DNA of 10,469 nt from Pavlovales sp. CCMP2436 (Eukaryota; Haptophyta; Pavlovophyceae; Pavlovales), in NCBI GenBank assembly GCA_026770615.1, contig MU631334.1:298740-309208 (forward strand), in the 5' to 3' direction. The notes beneath the pieces were generated by a model. It was not told where the DNA came from and did not search any database. It saw only the letters and a program-made list of their open reading frames with translations. This document shows positions 6,918 through 10,469 of this stretch, piece by piece; position 1 is the stretch's first letter, and each line of letters starts with the position of its first letter. Both the position numbers and the translations under genes were made by a program.

Positions 6918-7064
6918 ATGGGGCTCGCAGCGCGCTCATCTGTGAATGAATGTCTGATGGTATCAACTACAGCGGCACTCGTCGGCCACCGCGCGTTGGT
7001 GATCGACCTCATTATTTTCCAAACGCTGCGGAACTCGCGGCGGACTGATGAGGCAGGCGAGTGA
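6918..7064 (+). CDS. Short open frame with ideal start context (48 aa), uncertain
   Basis: The ATG is in GCCACCATGG, a textbook favourable eukaryotic start context. The frame gives MGLAARSSVNECLMVSTTAA followed by a mildly hydrophobic middle and a charged tail ending TDEAGE before TGA. Codon use is mixed and not clearly coding, and no family is recognised. It lies 85 bp from the start of the minus-strand basic protein gene and points away from it, so the gap could be a shared promoter. It may equally be chance, or a first exon. Confidence 0.2.
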   Translation: MGLAARSSVNECLMVSTTAALVGHRALVIDLIIFQTLRNSRRTDEAGE

Positions 7065-7369
7065 CGACCAGACGAGCACTGAATCGCGATGCGCTGGACA
7101 GCTGGTGCCCTGCTACAGCCGACACGCGGTTTTTAATTTCGGCGCTTGAGCGACCAGATCCCGTTTGCATCCAGTGCGACGCACGGAGCACGGACTTCGC
7201 CGTTATGCGGGTCACGGAGAAAGACGAGCGACTATCCTTCTGCTATTCACTTTAACTCATGTTTTCGGCTTCCTCATCATCCACCACTTCTACCAGCTCC
7301 CCACTTCGACGTAACGCGTAGGAGCCTGCGTCGGAGCGCTAAGATCAGCCTGACTTGAACTTGAAACGT
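7065..7369. other. Mixed-composition spacer, nothing recognised
   Basis: No repeat found in the window and no convincing open frame on either strand. Confidence 0.45.
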
Positions 7370-7390
7370 ACCGCCAGCCCGAACCCCCCT
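7370..7390 (+). repeat. Family D 21-bp repeat, copy 2
   Basis: Identical to 5630-5650, with TTGAAAC two bases further upstream. Both copies lie where a GC-rich block gives way to AT-rich DNA. Confidence 0.85.
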
Positions 7391-7441
7391 ATATTAATAT
7401 ATTTAATTTTTAAGGTGGTGCCACGTTATCTAAAGTACACA

Positions 7442-7500
7442 TAGCGGCTCAGCATGGTTCAACAGGTGTTGTTCACTCACTGACTTGGTCGACGTCAGAC
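7442..7500 (+). mobile_element. 59-bp tRNA-like short element with target-site duplication (copy 2 of family B)
   Basis: Begins TAGCGGCTCAGCATGG and ends GGTCGACGTCAGAC. It is flanked by GTTATCTAAAGTACACA (7425-7441) and GTTATCTAAAGTTATACA (7501-7518), a direct repeat differing by one inserted base and one substitution, which reads as a target-site duplication. The first part matches the RNA polymerase III A box (CGGCTCAGCATGG against TRGCNNAGYNNGG, first base differing). Towards the end, CTGAC-TTGGTCGAC-GTCAG forms a 5-bp stem with a loop resembling a B box. No tail of A or T is seen. Confidence 0.7.
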
Positions 7501-7539
7501 GTTATCTAAAGTTATACATATACGATGGCCTATGGGACG

Positions 7540-7563
7540 CTGTCTAGCCTGCTAACTAGACAG
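7540..7563. repeat. Perfect 8-bp-stem hairpin
   Basis: CTGTCTAG, loop CCTGCTAA, CTAGACAG. It lies 22 bp after the family B target-site duplication. No T run follows, so it does not look like a Pol III terminator. Confidence 0.8.
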
Positions 7564-7698
7564 GTGGTCTGCGACACCCTTCTTTTAAATCCTTACAGTG
7601 CACACCCATCGATTAAAATTTAAAGTATCATATCATCATCGAAAGCCTCGTCACTCGTGCTGCGCAGTACCCCTGACTCAGAAGCACATGAAGATTAG

Positions 7699-7806
7699 AA
7701 GAAGGACTGCCTGGACGCACGTTGCAAAGTCGTTGACTCCGACCTCAGCCCCGATTTCGACGAGGATGTGACACGTCAAGGCGTAAAGATTTGGGGGTAC
7801 AGTTGA
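7699..7806 (+). other. Short coding-like open frame (35 codons), uncertain
   Basis: After TAG at 7696-7698 the frame reads KKDCLDARCKVVDSDLSPDF and then DEDVTRQGVKIWGYS before TGA. An AG directly before it could be a splice acceptor. Codon use is only partly biased, there is no start codon, and the minus strand is also open here. Reported only because it is unlike the flanking repeats. Confidence 0.12.
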
Positions 7807-7821
7807 GAAAGAATTTCTGAT

Positions 7822-7888
7822 TAGGACGTCTGTCCCCGAAGACGGTCTCCCGGACATGTTCAGGACCATTCCCCGATCACACAGATGC
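7822..7888 (+). repeat. Dispersed repeat family C, partial copy
   Basis: Carries CGTCTGTCCCC, GGTCTCC and GGACCATTCCCCGATCACAC, aligning with the 3' part of the other family C members. The 5' TCTATAAA part is absent. Confidence 0.45.
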
Positions 7889-7942
7889 ACAGTAAGATTG
7901 TACAGCTCCAGCTTTTTTTAAAAAAAGTCCAGCGTGCGCGTC

Positions 7943-7990
7943 GCGCGTGAGTTGGGGCAGTTGGCGCGTGAGTTGGCGCGTGGATTGGGG
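7943..7990. repeat. GCGCGTGAGTTGG short tandem repeat
   Basis: Three imperfect copies of GCGCGTGAGTTGG/GCGCGTGGATTGG. It follows a 16-bp palindrome CTTTTTTTAAAAAAAG (7912-7927). Confidence 0.75.
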
Positions 7991-8022
7991 GTCGAAGGGG
8001 GCAGGTTTGAGGGAGGTCGCCG

Positions 8023-8158
8023 GGGCAGCATGAGCGGTGCGTCTGGTCCGCAGCGGACTTCGTACGCCACCGCGCACGCGGGGGATCGAGCATGGGGGCA
8101 TGAGCAGCGCATCTGGATCGCAGCTGACGTCAGGGCCCAGATATGCACGCGGGCCAGA
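8023..8158. repeat. 70-bp tandem duplication upstream of the aminopropyltransferase gene
   Basis: GGCATGAGC-GCGC-TCTGG-CGCAG-GAC recurs with ATGAGC at 8030 and 8100; both halves continue to a GCACGCGGG-type end. Read as protein the copies give MSGASGPQRTS and MSSASGSQLTS, but the frames do not continue consistently. Confidence 0.65.
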
Positions 8159-8336
8159 CGGCAAGACGCGGGGCCCCTACCCCCGCTGTGCTGGGCGACG
8201 GGCAGCCGATTTAAAAAACTTTTAAGCGCGGTCTCGATTTAAAACTTCTGAGTTCAATGGCAGCGCCCCCCCGACGCTAGCCCTCCGCGTTCGCCTCCTC
8301 GGGATCTTCCTGGAAGGCCCGTACCGTAGAATTTCC
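8159..8336 (+). promoter_or_regulatory. Region upstream of the aminopropyltransferase start, possible promoter or 5' UTR
   Basis: GC-rich DNA interrupted by GATTTAAAAAACTTTTAA (8207-8225), a TATA-like AT-rich spot about 115 bp before the ATG. A short upstream ATG at 8257 opens a 7-codon frame. Position is the main evidence. Confidence 0.2.
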
Positions 8337-8606
8337 ATGTCGCGGCTCCACGAGCCAGGCTCAGGCTGGGGCCTGCTCGCTAGCAGGCGGCTGCAGCAGC
8401 TGCGGCTGTACAGGGCGCACCTCTCCGCAGCCGTCCTCGGCGTCGTCCTCGGGAGCATATTGCAGGCGCGCCTTCTGACCCCGCAGTGCCCGGTTGGCGC
8501 CGCGTGCATCTTTGGCCCCCCGGGCGTGCAGCCGTACGTTGAATTCGCCGAGATTGCGGGCTTCTGGGCCGTGTACGAGGTGCAGCGCCAGCTCTACACG
8601 GTACAG
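8337..8606 (+). other. Coding exon 1: N-terminal extension and hydrophobic segment
   Basis: Encodes 90 residues, phase 0 at its end (CAG then donor GTTCGA at 8607). An Arg-rich start (R17, R18, R23, R26) is followed by a hydrophobic run AHLSAAVLGVVLGSIL (27-42), like a signal peptide or signal anchor. The stretch EFAEIAGFWAVYEVQRQLYT (69-88) leads directly into the enzyme fold that continues in exon 2. The ATG at 8337 has a weak context (TTTCC before it). The frame is open back to a stop at 8223, so a start in an upstream exon, or a longer exon with an acceptor in 8226-8336, is possible. A donor six bases earlier (GTACAG at 8601) would remove only Val-Gln. Confidence 0.72.
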
Positions 8607-10118
8607 GTTCGACTCGTACGAAGCAGGGGTCTACATCTTCCTGGAACGTAAATATCACTTCCCAGGAATTCCTGGAAACCCTTCCTGGAAGCAAGCAAAT
8701 CTACACGGGAATTCCCAGGAATTCCCGGGAATTCCCATTCCCGGAACCTAAATGTGTAAAACCCTGAATGTACAAAGCATGTTGTAATACATTTTTATTC
8801 CGCTCGAGACCCGTCATCGTCGTCGGTTCATAACGACGTCACTCTCGCGAGTGAATCCGCCGTGCCCGCAAGTACATCCGGTCGCGCCTGTGTGCTGAAG
8901 GCCCATCACTGACAACAAATTATATCGTTGAGTGTAATGCATTCTTGAAAGATGTGCGCACACCTTGCCAGTGCTGGCTGCTGATGTCTACCTTGTTACA
9001 CTTTGCATGCACTTTCTGACTTTCATCAACTATCTAACTGACACTGCAGAGCCCGTTCCAGCACATCGCCGTCTACGAGACAAATTTCCACGGCCGGATT
9101 CTCACGATCGACACGGCGCTGATGCTCACCGAACGCGACGAGCGCAACTACCACGAGATGCTCTCCCATGTGCCGCTCAACTACCTGCCGGAGGCGAGGC
9201 GCGTGCTCGTCATCGGCGGAGGGGACGGCGGCACCGTCACGCAAGTATTAGACATAATATTGAGCCTAATTTGTATGCATTATACATTATGAGCCTAATT
9301 TGTTTGCATTATTATAAGTTGTATGCATTAATATACATTATATTATACAATATACATTATATTAATACATTAGACATAATGTATATTTCTAATTTGTCGC
9401 AGGCTGTGCGGCACGCAAACCTGCGGGAAGTCGTTTGGGTAGAGATTGACGAAATCGTCGTGCGCACCTCTCGAAAGTACTTTCCAAAGGTGAGCGCCGG
9501 GGCGGACGACAGCCGGGTGAAGCTGGTCACGCGGAACGCCGCGCACTGGGTTGCGGAGCAGCAGTTCTCCGCACTCCGCGACGCCGAGGGGAGGACGGGC
9601 GACGGTATGTCGATCATGTTGCGAATATGAAATACTGTGTGCTGAATACTGTATGAATAGCAGAGCGGTCTCTCAGCCTGTACGCACACCCCCGCCAAGG
9701 GTGTAAGTGCTGGCAACTTAGGCTTCCTTATACCGAGGGGAGGATGGACGACGATATGTCAATTATATAGTCCAAAAAAAGTAATTATAATATACCTGTT
9801 GGCGGGGATCAAGCTCACCCCTCCGCTGACTGGCATTTCATCCCTTCATACAACCTCCCCCCATTTGCGCTGCGCAACGCCGAGGGGAGGGCGGACGACG
9901 GTATGTGTGTAAATATCTATAAAACCTCCGGGCCCGTAAAGGTCTCCCAGTCTCGCAGTGGTGCAGCAACAACACACTGTTAGCCTAGGACCATTCCCGA
10001 GCACACGGATAGCGTCATCATCCCCTCGTCGTCATCTGAGCTTATCCCCCCCTCCCCTCCCCTCCCCCATACTACAGGTTTCGACGTCGTACTCATCGAT
10101 TCGACGGACTTCGGGCAA
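8337..10118 (+). CDS. Spermidine synthase-like aminopropyltransferase with N-terminal hydrophobic segment (4 exons seen, 3' end outside window)
   Basis: Spliced model join(8337-8606, 9050-9244, 9403-9604, 10078-10118) gives 236 residues and then continues past the window. Members of this family move an aminopropyl group from decarboxylated S-adenosylmethionine to putrescine or a related amine. Seen in the translation: YETNFHGRILTID (residues 99-111), TERDERNYHEMLSHVPL (117-133), the nucleotide-binding loop GGGDGG (146-151), VEID (168-171) and FDVVLIDSTD (224-233), in the family order and spacing. All junctions are GT-AG and the frame closes through three introns of phase 0, 0 and 1. Usual enzymes are about 280-310 residues; roughly the last 100 are missing here. 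Unusual points are the N-terminal 90 residues with a hydrophobic stretch at about 29-42, and Phe after DSTD where Pro is usual. Third codon positions are mostly G or C. The exact substrate (spermidine, thermospermine or other) cannot be decided. Confidence 0.88.
8662..8736. repeat. Cluster of GGAATTCC palindromes in intron 1
   Basis: Perfect palindromes CCAGGAATTCCTGG (8662-8675), GGGAATTCCC (8707-8716) and GGAATTCCCGGGAATTCC (8718-8735), with TTCCTGGAA-type copies between them and at 8308 and 8639. Confidence 0.9.
8794..8864 (+). repeat. Dispersed repeat family A inside intron 1
   Basis: Carries TTTATTCCGCTCGAGACC to GAATCCGCCGTG with an intact CGTCGTCGGTTCATAACGACG hairpin-capable core. 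It sits in intron 1 of the aminopropyltransferase gene. Confidence 0.8.
9050..9244 (+). other. Coding exon 2: aminopropyltransferase core with TERDE and GGGDGG
   Basis: Encodes 65 residues starting SPFQHIAVYET and ending GGGDGGTVTQ. The acceptor is ACTGCAG at 9043-9049, preceded by CTAACTGAC, a plausible branch-point region. The donor is CAA followed by GTATTA at 9245. This exon is the strongest evidence for the gene's identity: HGRILTID, TERDERNYHEM, HVPL and the Gly-rich VLVIGGGDGG loop follow one another exactly as in spermidine synthases. Codons are nearly all G/C-ending. Confidence 0.92.
9245..9402 (+). other. Intron 2 of the aminopropyltransferase gene (158 bp)
   Basis: GT-AG, phase 0, very AT-rich. 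ATTAGACATAAT occurs just inside both ends (9247-9258 and 9369-9380). Between them GAGCCTAATTTGT plus TGCATTAT is tandemly repeated with a period of 29 (from 9262 and 9291), followed by TACATTATAT-type degenerate copies. Confidence 0.85.
9403..9604 (+). other. Coding exon 3: VEID region of the aminopropyltransferase
   Basis: Encodes residues 156-222 plus the first base of codon 223. It begins AVRHANLREVVWVEID and includes VVRTSRKYFP, matching the family's strand with the acidic residue that contacts the nucleotide ribose, then the conserved SRKYFP-like helix. The position often occupied by an acidic residue before the next helix reads RNAAHW here. Acceptor TTGTCGCAG ends at 9402; donor is GTATGT at 9605. 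The last ~34 bases of this exon together with the donor recur twice in the following intron. Confidence 0.9.
9732..9762 (+). repeat. Duplicated exon-3 end plus donor, copy 2 (donor destroyed)
   Basis: CCGAGGGGAGGATGGACGAC followed by GATATGTC aligns to the end of exon 3 (CCGAGGGGAGGACGGGCGAC, GGTATGTC). The donor GT has become AT. Confidence 0.85.
9867..9907 (+). repeat. Duplicated exon-3 end plus donor, copy 3 (donor intact)
   Basis: GCGCTGCGCAACGCCGAGGG onward through GGCGGACGACG and donor GTATGTG aligns to 9571-9610 with about four differences. No acceptor is visible directly upstream. Confidence 0.9.
9911..10015 (+). repeat. Dispersed repeat family C inside intron 3
   Basis: Starts AAATATCTATAAAACCTCC and ends GAGCACACGGATAGCGTC, related to 4499-4605. 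It begins eight bases after the second duplicated exon-3 end and donor, so its insertion may be linked to that duplication. Confidence 0.55.
10078..10118 (+). other. Coding exon 4: FDVVLIDSTD catalytic strand
   Basis: Only 41 bp, read after acceptor ACTACAG (ends 10077) and before donor GTAGGT at 10119. It completes codon 223 and adds FDVVLIDSTDFGQ (224-236). The Asp residues of DSTD match the family's catalytic/putrescine-binding strand, normally followed by Pro and a Gly-Pro turn; here Phe-Gly-Gln follows. A copy of its 3' end lies at 10392-10402 before a second good donor, GTGAGC. Confidence 0.82.
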
Positions 10119-10147
10119 GTAGGTTTTTTAGATATATTTTTAATAGT

Positions 10148-10169
10148 GATTCAAGCTGGCGTCTGACTG
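10148..10169 (-). repeat. 22-bp repeat, inverted partner of 4410-4431
   Basis: Exact reverse complement of 4410-4431. It lies 30 bp inside intron 4, in the segment between the two copies of the exon 4 end. Confidence 0.8.
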
Positions 10170-10336
10170 TCCTGAATGTTGTGCCGGTCTGTGCGCTGCG
10201 TCGCCCATTGCTTGCTGCGTGCCTTAGTCGGCTGCGCTGGCTTGGGCACCGCCGCGCGTGCCGATGGATCTTCAATACTTCGTCCCCTTTCTCCTATTAT
10301 TATGACGATACACATTAAACTGTCTGTTCTGTATAA

Positions 10337-10381
10337 TTTATTCCGCTCAAGTCCTCTCATCGTCGTTGGTTCATAACGACG
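10337..10381 (+). repeat. Dispersed repeat family A inside intron 4, 3'-truncated
   Basis: Carries TTTATTCCGCTCAAGTCC to GGTTCATAACGACG and then stops at an 11-base G run, followed by a copy of the exon 4 end. Confidence 0.8.
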
Positions 10382-10408
10382 GGGGGGGGGGACTTCGGGC
10401 AGGTGAGC
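10381..10408 (+). repeat. Duplicated exon-4 end plus donor after a G run
   Basis: ACGACG with an expanded G run, then ACTTCGGGCAG and donor GTGAGC. The exon 4 original reads TCGACGGACTTCGGGCAA and GTAGGT. Confidence 0.8.
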
Positions 10409-10469
10409 TCTCCTCAACCCAGCTCAACCAGCGCGATTCGAGGGGGGGGGGTGATTGTGGTGTGGTGGG

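Larger units (their letters stand above)
8607..9049 (+). other. Intron 1 of the aminopropyltransferase gene (443 bp)
   Basis: GT-AG, phase 0. It contains two things besides its splice signals: a cluster of GGAATTCC palindromes (8662-8736) and a member of the TTTATTCCGCTC repeat family (8794-8864). The remaining 3' part is AT-rich and ends in a plausible branch and acceptor. Confidence 0.8.
9605..10077 (+). other. Intron 3 of the aminopropyltransferase gene (473 bp)
   Basis: GT-AG, phase 1. It contains two degraded copies of the preceding exon end plus donor (around 9732-9760 and 9867-9906) and a member of the TCTATAAA/GAGCACACGGAT dispersed family (9911-10015). The pyrimidine-rich CCCCCCCTCCCCTCC tract before the acceptor is a strong polypyrimidine tract. 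Confidence 0.82.
10119..10469 (+). other. Start of intron 4 (continues beyond window)
   Basis: Begins with donor GTAGGT. It contains a 22-bp inverted match to 4410-4431 at 10148-10169, a member of the TTTATTCCGCTC family (10337-10380), an 11-base G run (10381-10391), the copy of the exon 4 end with donor GTGAGC (10392-10408) and a further G run (10442-10450). No coding exon is seen after 10118. Confidence 0.6.

Noticed and set aside
7012..7215. 67-residue minus-strand open frame upstream of the basic protein gene
   Set aside because: Ser/Ala-rich composition, no codon bias and no recognised motif; probably chance.
8965..9630. Long 221-residue open frame across the aminopropyltransferase region
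   Set aside because: It reads exon 2 in the wrong frame and runs through intron 2; only its exon 3 part is the true frame.

Overview
The window looks like nuclear DNA of a unicellular eukaryote, probably an alga or another protist. The only gene I can assign is split by GT-AG introns, coding stretches are strongly GC-rich at third codon positions, and the rest is AT-rich or GC-rich non-coding DNA packed with microsatellites and short dispersed repeats. There are no bacterial-style operons. A haptophyte or similar marine alga is my guess from this style, but nothing in the window fixes the lineage.

Layout. Positions 1-4060 hold no convincing gene. They carry G-rich DNA, trinucleotide microsatellites, tandem duplications of roughly 200 bp, a 37-nt poly-T, degenerate TTAGGG-like DNA, (TC)n, GATA and a 184-bp GAAGAT/GAATAT hexamer array, together with pieces of dispersed repeat families. 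A short coding-like, cysteine-containing open frame lies at 4141-4275. Positions 4400-4810 hold joined repeat fragments and a 47-bp hairpin. Positions 4830-5520 are GC-rich with two overlapping open frames on the minus strand. Positions 5824-6140 carry a small low-confidence open frame that runs into a GCTAGC-rich tandem repeat. A confident small gene for a basic 122-residue protein is on the minus strand at 6465-6833. Its last codons sit inside a striking 105-bp nested inverted repeat (6379-6483). Positions 6918-8230 hold repeats, one of which is a 59-bp element with a clear 17-18 bp target-site duplication.

The main gene is a spermidine synthase-like aminopropyltransferase on the plus strand. 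Four exons are visible (8337-8606, 9050-9244, 9403-9604, 10078-10118) and the 3' part lies beyond the window. It carries the TERDE and GGGDGG motifs, VEID and DSTD, and has an N-terminal hydrophobic segment that soluble spermidine synthases lack.

The most interesting signal is how repeats relate to this gene. The 3' end of exon 3 with its splice donor recurs twice inside intron 3, the 3' end of exon 4 with a splice donor recurs inside intron 4, and intron 2 has 12-bp direct repeats near both ends. Introns 1, 3 and 4 contain members of the dispersed families also found between genes. This suggests that small mobile elements have inserted at or near splice sites and lengthened the introns. The tRNA-like 59-bp family is the best candidate for an undescribed mini-SINE. 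Repeat relationships and the gene were read by eye; no database was searched.
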